From contig NZ_JAPYKH010000007.1 of NCBI RefSeq assembly GCF_029623345.1, positions 175,953-239,952 on the forward strand: a DNA stretch of 64,000 nt, in the 5' to 3' direction. Below are positions 28,695 to 36,789 of the stretch, in pieces; position 1 is the stretch's first letter; the number at the start of each line of letters is the position of its first letter. A program made the translations under genes and the position numbers. Under the pieces are notes generated by a model. The model searched no databases. It was not told the origin of the DNA and saw only the letters and a list, made by a program, of their open reading frames with translations. Source of the DNA: Sphingomonas phyllosphaerae (GTDB lineage Bacteria; Pseudomonadota; Alphaproteobacteria; Sphingomonadales; Sphingomonadaceae).

Positions 28695-29124
28695 GTCCAG
28701 ACCCCTCTCCCGTTCATGGGCGAAGCAGGTCGACGCTCTCGCGGCGTATCGGTGACCCGATGTGTCCGGCGGTCGTTCCGCTCGAACAGATGCCGCCGGC
28801 CGAGCGTCGCCGACCTGATCCTCTCCGTCCCCCGAGTTGTCTGACAGATTTGCATCATTGTCGACAGAAAAGTTGCAGTGTGTGCACCGTCGTTTCTTAC
28901 AATGCGGTGCGGCTCGCTGGAGAGGGCAATCCACCGCCGCGTGCCTTGCTCCTGCACCTGCATGTAGCGGCGTTAGCGATTGCGCCCGAAGACAAAGGGA
29001 TTGGTCTGACCGCCTCGTCAATAGCGGAGCAGCTCAAGCTGCTCGAGAGTGCCTCATCACCGGCCGCGCCCGATGCCGGCGCAGCGATGGCGCCGAGCCG
29101 CGCGGACGACCCAGGCGGTGACGG
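28695..29124. other. 430-bp intergenic region with receptor promoter
   Basis: This region lies between the PQQ dehydrogenase stop and the large TonB receptor start, both on the minus strand. It is richer in A and T around 28840-28910, consistent with a promoter for the receptor, and holds a GTTGC-N7-GCACC dyad at 28872-28888. I see no protein-coding signal, RNA gene or terminator with a T-run. Confidence 0.5.
28872..28888. promoter_or_regulatory. GTTGC-N7-GCACC dyad
   Basis: One-mismatch copy of the dyad seen at 9891-9907 and 11312-11328, here about 180 bp upstream of the large TonB receptor start. It is weaker evidence than the exact copies. Confidence 0.3.
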
Positions 29125-31413
29125 TCATCTCGCCTGCGGCAGCCCGAAGACATAGACGGCATAGCCGGTGATCGGGCGATGCACCTCGGTCAGCATCGTG
29201 CCCGGCTTGAGCTGCGGGCTGCCGCCGCCAAGCGCGGTGGTGACCGCGACATATTGCTGGCCGTCGACCGCGAAGGAGACGGGAAAGCCCTGCACCGTGG
29301 TGCCCAGCCGCGTCTTCCACAATGTCTCGCCGGTGCGCACGTCGACCGCGCGGAAGACGCGGTCGAAATCACCGACGAAGGCGAGATTGCCCGCGGTCGA
29401 CACCACCGAGGTGAGGAAGGGCGCGCGCTGCTGGACGGTCCACAGCGGCGCGCGGTCGCGCGCGCGATAGGCCGAGAGCCGACCCAGATTGCCGCCGGTG
29501 CCGGGCATCTCGTAATAGACCTGGCTGCCGTTGCCGAGCATCAGCACGCAGCTCTGGCTGAGCGGGATCACCAGCGCGTCGCTCGGCTGGTGATAGCTCA
29601 TCGCCTGCCAATTGTGCCCGCCCTCCGGTCCGGGGCAGGAGGCGAGCCACTGGTCGGACTGCTGCTTGACCACGTCGTCGCGGTAGCTCGGCCGGCCGGT
29701 CACCGGGTCGATCCGCGTGAAGACGTTCTGGAACACGGTCTCGGTCGCGCCCAGGAATTTGCCGCTGGCGCGGTCGAGCTGCCACAGGATGCCGGCCTTG
29801 CCGATCGTGTAGAGCGACTTGCGCGCGCCGTGATCGACCAGCACGCGCTCGAACACCTCGTCGAGGTCGAAGGTCTCGCCCGGGGCATGGTTGAACCACC
29901 AGCGCAGCTTGCCCGTGGCGGGATCGAGCGCAAGCGTCGAGTTGGCGTAATCGGTCGCCCCCGTGGCGGAGCCGCGCTCGTCGCGGCGCCACGGCTTGCC
30001 CTGCGCGGTGCCCCAGTAGGTGGTGTCGAGCTCGGGATCGTAGGTGCCCGCGATCCAGGTCTCCGATCCCTTGCGCTCGTCGTCGGGCAGCGCGCCCCAG
30101 CTGTCGCCGCCGGGCTGGCCGGTCAGCGCGACGGTGGTGAAGGTCCAGTCGCGCTTCCCCGTCGCGGCGTCGTAGGCGCTGATGTAGCAATGGTCGGGCG
30201 TGCCCTTGCGCCCGCAATTGGTCATGCCGACGATCACCTTGCCCTTGATGATGATCAGGCCGCCGGTGGAGCGGCCGACGCCGGGCTTCTCGTCGGTGAT
30301 GTGCGTCTTCCACACCTCCTCGCCGCTCCGCGCGTCGAGCGCATAGACCCAGCCCTCGGGCGTGTTGACGTAGAGGTTGGTGCCCCACAGCCCCATCGCG
30401 CGCGTCTCCACCGAGGACGGGCCGGGCCCGGCGCTGGTGGGGAAGGGGCCGAGCCGGTTCTCCCACAGCAGCTCGCCGTCGCGCGCGTCGAGCGCCTGGA
30501 TGACGTTGCCGACGCCCCACATGTACATGATCCCGTCGTGGACGATGGGCGTGTCCTCCATCGTGCCGTTCTCGGGCATGGACCACATCCACTTGAGCTG
30601 GAGCCGCGCGACGTTGCCCGTGTCGATCTGCGCCAGCGGGCTGTAGCTCCACCCCTGGTAGTTGCGGCGGAACATCAGCCAGTCGCCCGGCGGCGGGTCG
30701 CGCAGCATCGAGTCGGTGACGGGGCGATAGTCGGCGATCGCGCCCTTGAGGCTCAGCCCCGGCCTGCTCGGCAGCACGAAGCGGCCGGGATCGGCATATT
30801 TCACCTTCTGCCCCGGCGCGGCGAAGCCTGCCGAGGTGGCCGGCGCGGCGGCGCCGCCGGGGCCGTTGGCGGGGGCGGCTTCCTTGGCGCCGCCGATCTG
30901 CGCCTCCTGCGAGGCGGTGCTGCCCGCAGGCGCGCCGGTGGCGGTGGTAGCGTCGGGGGCGGCGGCAAAGGCGTCCGCGGGCGGCTTCCCGCTCGCCACC
31001 GCGCCGAGCAGGGTTGTCGCCTGCCGGTCGAGCGGCGTGGCGCCCGCGGGCGCACCATTGGCGTAGAGGATATAGGCGACGATCGCGTCATAGGTTGCGT
31101 CGTCGAGGCTGGCGCCGCGGCCGTACGGCATCGAGGCGTGGATCTTGCTGTACAGCGACGCGACCGCGCGCTTGCCCCAGACGGCGTTGAACGAGGCGCC
31201 GGTCAGCGCGGGCGCGTCGGTGGCGCCGGCGAGGTCGGGCTGGTGGCAGGCGGCGCATTGCTCGGCATAGGCGCTGCGTCCCGCGGCGACCTGCGCGCGG
31301 GTGAAGAGCCCGCCGGGCTGCTGCGCGACCGCGATCGTGCCCGCGAGCGTGGCGCCGGCGACGGCGAGCAGGAGCGCGGTGCGGGCGCGGGCATAAGGGG
31401 CCAAGTGTCGCAT
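29125..31413 (-). CDS. PQQ-dependent dehydrogenase with N-terminal cytochrome c domain
   Basis: 762-residue periplasmic quinohemoprotein. The order is signal peptide (about 1-30, ending IAVAQQ), a cytochrome c domain with Cys53-x-x-Cys56-His57 and a probable axial Met95, an Ala/Pro-rich linker (about 130-190), then an eight-bladed PQQ propeller starting at DWLMFRRNYQGWSYSPL with repeats such as LDARDGELLWENRLG and VDVRTGETLWKTRLG. Classical quinohemoprotein alcohol dehydrogenases carry the heme domain at the C-terminus, so this order is inverted. The vicinal Cys pair typical of methanol and ethanol dehydrogenases is not seen. It oxidises an alcohol or aldehyde and passes electrons to its own heme. 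Two bases separate it from the CHRD gene upstream. Confidence 0.9.
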   Translation of the reverse strand: MRHLAPYARARTALLLAVAGATLAGTIAVAQQPGGLFTRAQVAAGRSAYAEQCAACHQPDLAGATDAPALTGASFNAVWGKRAVASLYSKIHASMPYGRGASLDDATYDAIVAYILYANGAPAGATPLDRQATTLLGAVASGKPPADAFAAAPDATTATGAPAGSTASQEAQIGGAKEAAPANGPGGAAAPATSAGFAAPGQKVKYADPGRFVLPSRPGLSLKGAIADYRPVTDSMLRDPPPGDWLMFRRNYQGWSYSPLAQIDTGNVARLQLKWMWSMPENGTMEDTPIVHDGIMYMWGVGNVIQALDARDGELLWENRLGPFPTSAGPGPSSVETRAMGLWGTNLYVNTPEGWVYALDARSGEEVWKTHITDEKPGVGRSTGGLIIIKGKVIVGMTNCGRKGTPDHCYISAYDAATGKRDWTFTTVALTGQPGGDSWGALPDDERKGSETWIAGTYDPELDTTYWGTAQGKPWRRDERGSATGATDYANSTLALDPATGKLRWWFNHAPGETFDLDEVFERVLVDHGARKSLYTIGKAGILWQLDRASGKFLGATETVFQNVFTRIDPVTGRPSYRDDVVKQQSDQWLASCPGPEGGHNWQAMSYHQPSDALVIPLSQSCVLMLGNGSQVYYEMPGTGGNLGRLSAYRARDRAPLWTVQQRAPFLTSVVSTAGNLAFVGDFDRVFRAVDVRTGETLWKTRLGTTVQGFPVSFAVDGQQYVAVTTALGGGSPQLKPGTMLTEVHRPITGYAVYVFGLPQAR

Positions 31414-31415
31414 GG

Positions 31416-31928
31416 TCAGCGCCGCGGCGTGTCGAGCTGGGGCAGGAACCAGGCGCCGCGTTGCGGCTCGCCGGGGGTGGCGCGCGCATGCGCGGGGAGC
31501 AGCCAGCCCCACAAGGTCCCCTTCGGCCCCCAGCTATAGCCCGGCGGCGCCTTCTCGCTGTCGACCTGGACGTACAGCCGCCCGGTGCGCAGCGCCGCGG
31601 CCTGCGCCTTGCTCAGCCGGTAGCGGCCCGCGATCGTCCCGTCGGTGTCGCCGCTCACGGTGAGCGCCAGCGCCTTGCTGCCCGGCACGCCGATCGCGGG
31701 CCCGATCAGCAGGTGCGCCGCGGTGGCGCGCGAGGGCAGTCCGCGGAAGCGCCCGCTGACCGTCAGCCGCGCGCCGTCGAGCCGTGCCTCCGCCTCGCCG
31801 CGGCCGGCGATCACCGCCTTGGTTTCGTCGTCGAGCGGCATCGGGCCGAGATCGGCCTGATAGTCGGCGGCCGGCAGCGGGGCGGCGAGGATCGCGGTCA
31901 GTAACAGCCCCGCCAGCGTCCAGCGCAT
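31416..31928 (-). CDS. CHRD domain secreted protein
   Basis: 170-residue exported protein with a signal peptide (LAGLLLTAILAAPLPAAD) and a CHRD-like beta domain: ARLDGARLTVSGRFRGLPS, AHLLIGP, DGTIAGRYRLSKAQAAAL and LYVQVDSEKAPPGYSWGP are the pieces that match (short signatures). CHRD domains were named from chordin; bacterial copies are secreted, and their role is unknown. It is the first gene of the leftward pair, with its stop two bases from the start of the PQQ dehydrogenase, so it may be a partner or chaperone of that enzyme. No catalytic residues or cofactor site can be assigned. Confidence 0.8.
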   Translation of the reverse strand: MRWTLAGLLLTAILAAPLPAADYQADLGPMPLDDETKAVIAGRGEAEARLDGARLTVSGRFRGLPSRATAAHLLIGPAIGVPGSKALALTVSGDTDGTIAGRYRLSKAQAAALRTGRLYVQVDSEKAPPGYSWGPKGTLWGWLLPAHARATPGEPQRGAWFLPQLDTPRR

Positions 31929-31957
31929 TCCGATCCTCCCCGCCGCCCTGCCTCGCC

Positions 31958-31977
31958 CTGACGATGATCATCGTCAG
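31958..31977. promoter_or_regulatory. Perfect 20-bp palindrome in divergent promoter
   Basis: CTGACGATGA followed by its exact reverse complement TCATCGTCAG, with no spacer. It sits 30 bp before the CHRD gene start (minus) and 92 bp before the bicupin start (plus), so it is placed to control both operons of the island. Confidence 0.6.
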
Positions 31978-32000
31978 TGTGCTTGACGTGGTTTCAGATC

Positions 32001-32030
32001 GCATACAAGATTGCGCCTGTCCATACAAAC
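32001..32030. promoter_or_regulatory. Two TTGTATG-type half-sites before the bicupin operon
   Basis: GCATACAA (32001-32008) and CCATACAA (32021-32028) are direct repeats 20 bp apart. Read on the other strand they are TTGTATGC and TTGTATGG, the same core found before the CoA-transferase gene (35547-35554). Likely binding sites of the GntR protein at 41427-42158; inference. Confidence 0.4.
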
Positions 32031-32068
32031 GGCGCGCCTACGGGCAGCGTCGCAAAAAGGAGAGTGGG

Positions 32069-33025
32069 ATGAAAGGGTTGCTGTACCTGGGCGGCGCGGT
32101 CGTGGCGCTCGCCGGCGGCGTCGCCGCCTCCGCCCAATTCTCCGGCCGCGAGGATCCGATGCCGGTAACCCAGCCCAAGATGCCGGGCGAGTATTGGGCG
32201 CCCAAGCCCACGCAGCCGACCGCCTACGCCGCCCCCAACAAGGTCCATTGGAAGCTCGCCGACATCCGTGCGACGCATCGCGGCCAGAGCGACTGGGTCC
32301 ATCCCGTGGTGCGCAATCCCGAGCAGGACGCCGATTATGTCTCGCTCGGTGCGGGCAAGAAGACCAAGCCGCGCTTCTTTGCCGACGACCGCATCATGTT
32401 CATCGTGTGGGACGGCAGCCTGCGCGTGACGATCGACGGCACCGAGCCCTTCACCGCGACCAAGGGCTTCATGGTCAGCGTGCCGTTCCGCCACGTCTAT
32501 TCGGTGGAGAATGTCGGGCAGCAGCCGGCCGTCTGGTTCGAGGTGCGCCAGGCCGGCACCGCGCCGCTCTACCCCGCCAGCGAGACCCCCGATCCGGTCA
32601 AGGGCCGCACCTATGTCAAGGTGATGGGCAACCCCGGCCCGGCGAAGGATCGCGATACCAACCCGATCTACGTCGATTTCTTCAAGACGATCGCGGTCGG
32701 CGACAAGCCGTACAACGGCAAGTTCGTGTGGGACGATCACTGGACCTCGAACATCCTGCGCGGCAAGGCCGCGGACGCGGTGCCGCCCGACACCAACAAG
32801 GGCCATTTCCACACCGAATGGACCGAGTTCTGGTTCATCATGGAAGGCAAGATCGGCTACAAGATCGAGGGCTTTCCCTATTTCACTTCCGAGCCGGGCG
32901 ACGTCGTGACCGCGGTGCGCGGGCGCTGGCACCGCGCCGGCAACGATCCCAGCGCGCCGATGTCGACGCGCATCCCGATCAACCCGCGCCCCGTCATCCT
33001 CCACAATTTCGAGCCGGCGCACTGA
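32069..33025 (+). CDS. Secreted bicupin protein
   Basis: 318-residue protein with a signal peptide (LYLGGAVVALAGGVAASAQ) and two cupin barrels. The C-terminal cupin keeps a full metal site: HFHTEWTE gives two His and a Glu, and PGDVVTAVRGRWHRAGN gives the last His. The N-terminal cupin (FIVWDGSLRVTIDG, VPFRHVYS) has only one of the usual ligands. Periplasmic metal cupins can be oxygenases, isomerases or ligand sensors. Its ATG at 32069 has a strong AAAAGGAGAG site. It leads the rightward operon ahead of a PQQ dehydrogenase and cytochrome c, so it probably acts on the same substrate or product. The reaction is unknown. Confidence 0.82.
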   Translation: MKGLLYLGGAVVALAGGVAASAQFSGREDPMPVTQPKMPGEYWAPKPTQPTAYAAPNKVHWKLADIRATHRGQSDWVHPVVRNPEQDADYVSLGAGKKTKPRFFADDRIMFIVWDGSLRVTIDGTEPFTATKGFMVSVPFRHVYSVENVGQQPAVWFEVRQAGTAPLYPASETPDPVKGRTYVKVMGNPGPAKDRDTNPIYVDFFKTIAVGDKPYNGKFVWDDHWTSNILRGKAADAVPPDTNKGHFHTEWTEFWFIMEGKIGYKIEGFPYFTSEPGDVVTAVRGRWHRAGNDPSAPMSTRIPINPRPVILHNFEPAH

Positions 33026-33048
33026 GGCGGCCGGCAGGGGATCGCGCG

Positions 33049-35052
33049 ATGCGCTTCACCCGACGCGCGCTGCTGGCGCTGCCGCCGCTCACGCTGCTGG
33101 CGCTGCGCGCGCCGTTCGCGGCGGCGCAGGTCAGCGCGCGGCGGCGCGTTCCCGGCGACACCGACTGGCTGCACTATGCCAACGATCTGGCGAGCACGCG
33201 CTACGCCGCGCTCGACCAGATCAACGCGGCGAATTTCGACAGCCTTGAGGTGGCGTGGCGCTTCCGCACCGACTCGCTCGGCGCACGCCCCGACTATCAG
33301 CTCGAGGCGACGCCGCTGGTGGTCAACGGCGTGATCTACTCCACCGCGGGGTCGCGCCGCGACGTGGTCGCGCTCGATGCCGCGACCGGCGAGCTGCTGT
33401 GGATCCACCGCGAGGACGAGGGCGAGCGCGCGCGCAAGGCGCCGCGCCAGCTCTCCGGGCGCGGCGTGTCCTACTGGACCGACGGCAAGGAGGAGCGGCT
33501 GCTCTACGTGACGATCGGCTATCGGCTGATCGCGCTCGACCCGCGCACCGGCCAGCGCGTCCCCGACTTCGGCAGCGACGGCGTGGTCGATCTCAAGACC
33601 GGGTTCGACCAGGAGATCGACCTGATCGAGGGCGACGTCGGGCTCAACTCGACCCCGCTCGTCGCCAAGGACACGGTCGTGGTCGGCGCCGCGCATACCG
33701 CGGGCAACGTGCCCAGGACGCGCGACAACGTTCGCGGCTATGTGCGCGGCTACGACGCGCGCACCGGACGACGGAAGTGGATCTTCCACACCATCCCGCG
33801 CCCGGGCGAGTTCGGCTATGACACCTGGCTCGACGGCACCGCGACGATCGGCAACGCCGGCATGTGGTGCCAGATCTCGGCCGATCCCGCGCTCAACCTC
33901 GCCTATCTCGGCATCGAGCTGCCGACCGGCGACGTCGGCGGCCAGTATCGCCGCGGGCCGGGGCTGTTCGGCGAGAGCATCGTCGCGGTCGATCTCGATA
34001 GCGGCGAGCGCAAGTGGCACTATCAGCTCGTCCATCACGGGCTGTGGGACTATGACATTCCCTGCGCCGCGATGCTGCTCGACGTGCCGGTCGGCGAGCG
34101 CATGCGGCAGCTGCTGGCGCAGCCCACCAAGCAGGGCTTCCTCTACGTGCTCGACCGCGCCACGGGGAAGCCGATCTGGCCGATCCCCGAGCGCAAGGTC
34201 GCCAAGGGCGACGTGCCCGGCGAGTGGTACGCGCCGACCCAGCCGATCCCGTCGCGCCCGGCCGCGTACGACGTCCAGGGCGTCGGCGACGACGACCTGA
34301 TCGACTTCACCCCGGAGCTGCGCGCCAAGGCGCTGGCGCTGGCGAAGAACTATCGCCGCGGCCCGCTCTTCACCCCGGCCTCGATGTTCGACCGCGAGGG
34401 CACCTGGGGCACGCTCACCGCGCCCAACCTGACCGGCGGCACCAACTGGCCCGGCGGTGGCGCCGACCCCGAGACGGGCGTGGTCTACGTCTATTCCAAG
34501 ACCGTGGCCGACGTGATGAGCGAGCTGCCCAACGACGACCCGAAGCGCTCCGACTTCGCGGTCATCAACGTGCGCGGCATGCCCGACGCGCCGCGCCGCG
34601 GCGACCACACCTATGGCGCGCTGACGGTGGAGGGGCTGCCGCTGCTCAAGCCGCCCTATGGTCGCCTCACCGCGATCGACCTCAAGCGCGGTGCGCATCT
34701 CTGGCAGGTGGCGCACGGCGAGACCCCCGACACGGTGCGCAATCATCCCAAGCTCAAGGGCTTGACGATCCCGAAGACAGGGCGCGCGGGCAATGTCGGG
34801 CCGCTGGTGACGAAGACGCTGGTGATCTGCGGCGAGCCCGGCGTCTTCACGCTGCCCGACGGGCGCCGCGGCGCGATGCTGTGCGCCTATGACAAGGCCA
34901 GCGGCGAGCAGAAGGGCGCGGTCTACATGCCCGCGGGCCAGACCGGCGCGCCGATGACCTACATGCTCGACCAGCGCCAGTACCTCGTCATCGCGATCGG
35001 CGGCGGCGCGTACAGCAGCGAGCTGGTCGCCTTCCGTCTCCCCGCCGCATGA
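33049..35052 (+). CDS. PQQ-dependent dehydrogenase (membrane-GDH-like, no heme)
   Basis: 667-residue periplasmic quinoprotein with a twin-arginine-like leader (FTRRALLALPPLTLLAL) and an eight-bladed propeller. Blade repeats include VVALDAATGELLWIHRED, GYDARTGRRKWIFHT and AIDLKRGAHLWQVAHG (short signatures). Large GDH-family segments are WHYQLVHHGLWDYDIP and TKQGFLYVLDRATGKPIWP, in short VHHGLWDYD and GFLYVLDR, which place it with glucose/quinate/glycerol-type quinoproteins rather than methanol dehydrogenase. It lacks the N-terminal membrane helices of glucose or quinate dehydrogenase, so it should be soluble. Electrons probably go to the cytochrome c encoded immediately downstream. It starts 24 bp after the bicupin stop. 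Confidence 0.9.
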   Translation: MRFTRRALLALPPLTLLALRAPFAAAQVSARRRVPGDTDWLHYANDLASTRYAALDQINAANFDSLEVAWRFRTDSLGARPDYQLEATPLVVNGVIYSTAGSRRDVVALDAATGELLWIHREDEGERARKAPRQLSGRGVSYWTDGKEERLLYVTIGYRLIALDPRTGQRVPDFGSDGVVDLKTGFDQEIDLIEGDVGLNSTPLVAKDTVVVGAAHTAGNVPRTRDNVRGYVRGYDARTGRRKWIFHTIPRPGEFGYDTWLDGTATIGNAGMWCQISADPALNLAYLGIELPTGDVGGQYRRGPGLFGESIVAVDLDSGERKWHYQLVHHGLWDYDIPCAAMLLDVPVGERMRQLLAQPTKQGFLYVLDRATGKPIWPIPERKVAKGDVPGEWYAPTQPIPSRPAAYDVQGVGDDDLIDFTPELRAKALALAKNYRRGPLFTPASMFDREGTWGTLTAPNLTGGTNWPGGGADPETGVVYVYSKTVADVMSELPNDDPKRSDFAVINVRGMPDAPRRGDHTYGALTVEGLPLLKPPYGRLTAIDLKRGAHLWQVAHGETPDTVRNHPKLKGLTIPKTGRAGNVGPLVTKTLVICGEPGVFTLPDGRRGAMLCAYDKASGEQKGAVYMPAGQTGAPMTYMLDQRQYLVIAIGGGAYSSELVAFRLPAA

Positions 35053-35075
35053 GCGGCCCGTCCCCAGAGGTGCGC

Positions 35076-35513
35076 ATGACCCATCCGTCGCTCCGCCCGT
35101 CGCTCGCTGTCGCGCTGGTCGCGCTGCCGGCCGTCGCGCTGTCGCAGGCCGCGCCCCGAAGCGTCTGGGGCGGCGTCTACAGCGCGGCGCAGGTGCAGCG
35201 CGGCGCCGCGGTCTATGCCGCCAGCTGCGCGAGCTGCCACGGCGACGCGCTCGGCGGCAACGACCAGGCGCCGGCGCTGGCGGGCAGCGGCTTCCTCGCC
35301 AATTGGAACGGCCAGACCGCGGCGGCGCTGTTCACCCGCATCAAGACGACCATGCCGTTCGACAATCCCAACTCGCTCGGCGCCGCCAAGGTGGCCGACG
35401 TCGAGGCGATGATCCTGTCGAAGAACGGCTTCCCCGCGGGCGCGGCGGAGCTGCCGAGCGATGCGGGGGCGCTCGGCGCGATCGCGATCACGCAGGACAA
35501 GCCGGGGGCGTGA
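35076..35513 (+). CDS. Small periplasmic cytochrome c
   Basis: 145-residue class I cytochrome c. The signal peptide (LAVALVALPAVALSQA) precedes a single heme site, Cys51-x-x-Cys54-His55 (CASCHGD), and Met93 in TTMPFDNP is the likely axial ligand. I prefer the ATG at 35076, five bases after AGAGG; an ATG at 35049 overlaps the PQQ dehydrogenase stop as ATGA and would add nine residues. It resembles the heme domain fused to the other PQQ dehydrogenase (29125-31413) in length and in the MPY/MPF Met motif, so the island has one fused and one free electron acceptor. Confidence 0.9.
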   Translation: MTHPSLRPSLAVALVALPAVALSQAAPRSVWGGVYSAAQVQRGAAVYAASCASCHGDALGGNDQAPALAGSGFLANWNGQTAAALFTRIKTTMPFDNPNSLGAAKVADVEAMILSKNGFPAGAAELPSDAGALGAIAITQDKPGA

Positions 35514-35545
35514 GCGCCCACCGACCCTTGCCGCCGCTCGCGGAC

Positions 35546-35566
35546 ATTGTATGCAAGGTGCATAAG
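35546..35566. promoter_or_regulatory. TTGTATGCA-AGG-TGCATAAGA inverted repeat
   Basis: ATGCA and TGCAT flank AGG at 35551-35563, and the arms extend imperfectly to TTGTATGCA/TGCATAAGA. It lies about 40 bp before the CoA-transferase start, in the only sizeable gap of the rightward operon. The layout suits a GntR/FCD operator. Confidence 0.45.
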
Positions 35567-35601
35567 ATGAGTACACACTGGCGCCGGGGAGCGGGGCGGG
35601 G

Positions 35602-36789
35602 ATGACGACGGGCGATCAGCCACTGGCAGGGATCCGGGTGCTCGACGTGTCGCAGGTGATGGCGGGGCCGTTCTGCTGCATGCTGCTGGGCGACATGGGC
35701 GCCGACGTCATCAAGGTGGAGCCGCCGCACGTCGGCGACAGCTCGCGCCGCTCGATGGGATTCCGGCTCAAGGGCGAGGACAGCCCCGGCTTCCTCGCGC
35801 TCAACCGCAACAAGCGCAGCATCGTGCTCGACCTCAAGGACGCGGCCGACCGCGACACCTTCTACGCGCTGGTCGACACCGCCGACGTGCTGGTCGAGAA
35901 CGGGCGTCCCGGCGTCGCGGCGCGGCTGGGCATGGGCTATGAGACGCTGCGCGCGCGCAACCCGCGGCTGATCTACGCGAGCATCTCGGGCTTCGGCGCG
36001 AGCGGACCCTGGGCGACGCGGCCCGGCTACGACCTGATCGCGCAGGCGATGTCGGGGCTGATCAGCGCCGTGGGCCTTCCCGACGCCGAGCCGGTCAAGA
36101 ACACCACGCCGGTGGGCGATCTCGGCTCGGCGCTGTTCGCGGCTTATGGCATCCTGTCCGCGCTGTTCGTGCGCGAGCGCACCGGCGAAGGGCAGCTCGT
36201 CACCGCCTCGCTGTTCGAGGCCGCGCTCGGCCTGTCGGTATGGGAGACCGCGGAGCTGTGGGGCACCGGCAAAAGCCCGCGCCCGCTCGGCAGCGCCAAC
36301 CGCATGTCCGCGCCCTATCAGGCAGTGGAGGCGGCGGACGGCTGGTTCGTCTTCGCCGCCGCCAACCAGAAGCTCTGGCTCGCGCTGCTCGGCGTGATCG
36401 ATCGCGCCGAGCTGGCGGACGACCCGCGCTTCCTCGACAATAGCGCGCGCGTCGGCAAGGCGCGCGAGCTGATCGAGCTGCTGCGTCCCAGCTTCCGCGC
36501 GCGCACCGTCGCCGACTGGGTCGACGCGCTGCTCGCCGCGGGCGTGCCGGCCGGGCCGATCCTCGATTACGCGCAGTCGACCACCAGCGCGCACGCGCAG
36601 GCGCGCGCGATGGTGCAGGACATTCCGCATCCGGTGGAGGGCAGCATCAAGGCGCTCGGCTTCCCGGTGAAGCTGTCGGCGACGCCGCAGCAGGTCCGCT
36701 ATCCCCCGCCGCTGCTGGACCAGCACGGCGACGAGATCCGCGGCGAGTTGCGCGCGGCGGGCCGGCTGGCGCAGGGCGCGACGGCGTGA
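35602..36789 (+). CDS. CaiB/BaiF family (class III) CoA-transferase
   Basis: 395-residue family III CoA-transferase, which moves CoA between carboxylic acids through an aspartyl-CoA intermediate. Family landmarks: GIRVLDVSQVMAGPFC at the start, GADVIKVEPP, LNRNKRSIVLDLK, and the catalytic Asp in RPGYDLIAQAMSG near residue 155. The ATG at 35602 follows GGGGAGCGGGGCGGGG. Its stop overlaps the crotonase start (GTGA), so activation and hydration are translationally coupled. In this island it probably activates the acid made by the periplasmic PQQ steps; the acid is unknown. Cytoplasmic. Confidence 0.93.
   Translation: MTTGDQPLAGIRVLDVSQVMAGPFCCMLLGDMGADVIKVEPPHVGDSSRRSMGFRLKGEDSPGFLALNRNKRSIVLDLKDAADRDTFYALVDTADVLVENGRPGVAARLGMGYETLRARNPRLIYASISGFGASGPWATRPGYDLIAQAMSGLISAVGLPDAEPVKNTTPVGDLGSALFAAYGILSALFVRERTGEGQLVTASLFEAALGLSVWETAELWGTGKSPRPLGSANRMSAPYQAVEAADGWFVFAAANQKLWLALLGVIDRAELADDPRFLDNSARVGKARELIELLRPSFRARTVADWVDALLAAGVPAGPILDYAQSTTSAHAQARAMVQDIPHPVEGSIKALGFPVKLSATPQQVRYPPPLLDQHGDEIRGELRAAGRLAQGATA

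Noticed and set aside
25494..28844. Long plus-strand open frame opposite the large TonB receptor
   Set aside because: It is antisense to a receptor with strong family motifs and a ribosome site. High GC keeps the opposite frame free of stops; its translation is Arg/Val/Ala-rich with no fold signature.
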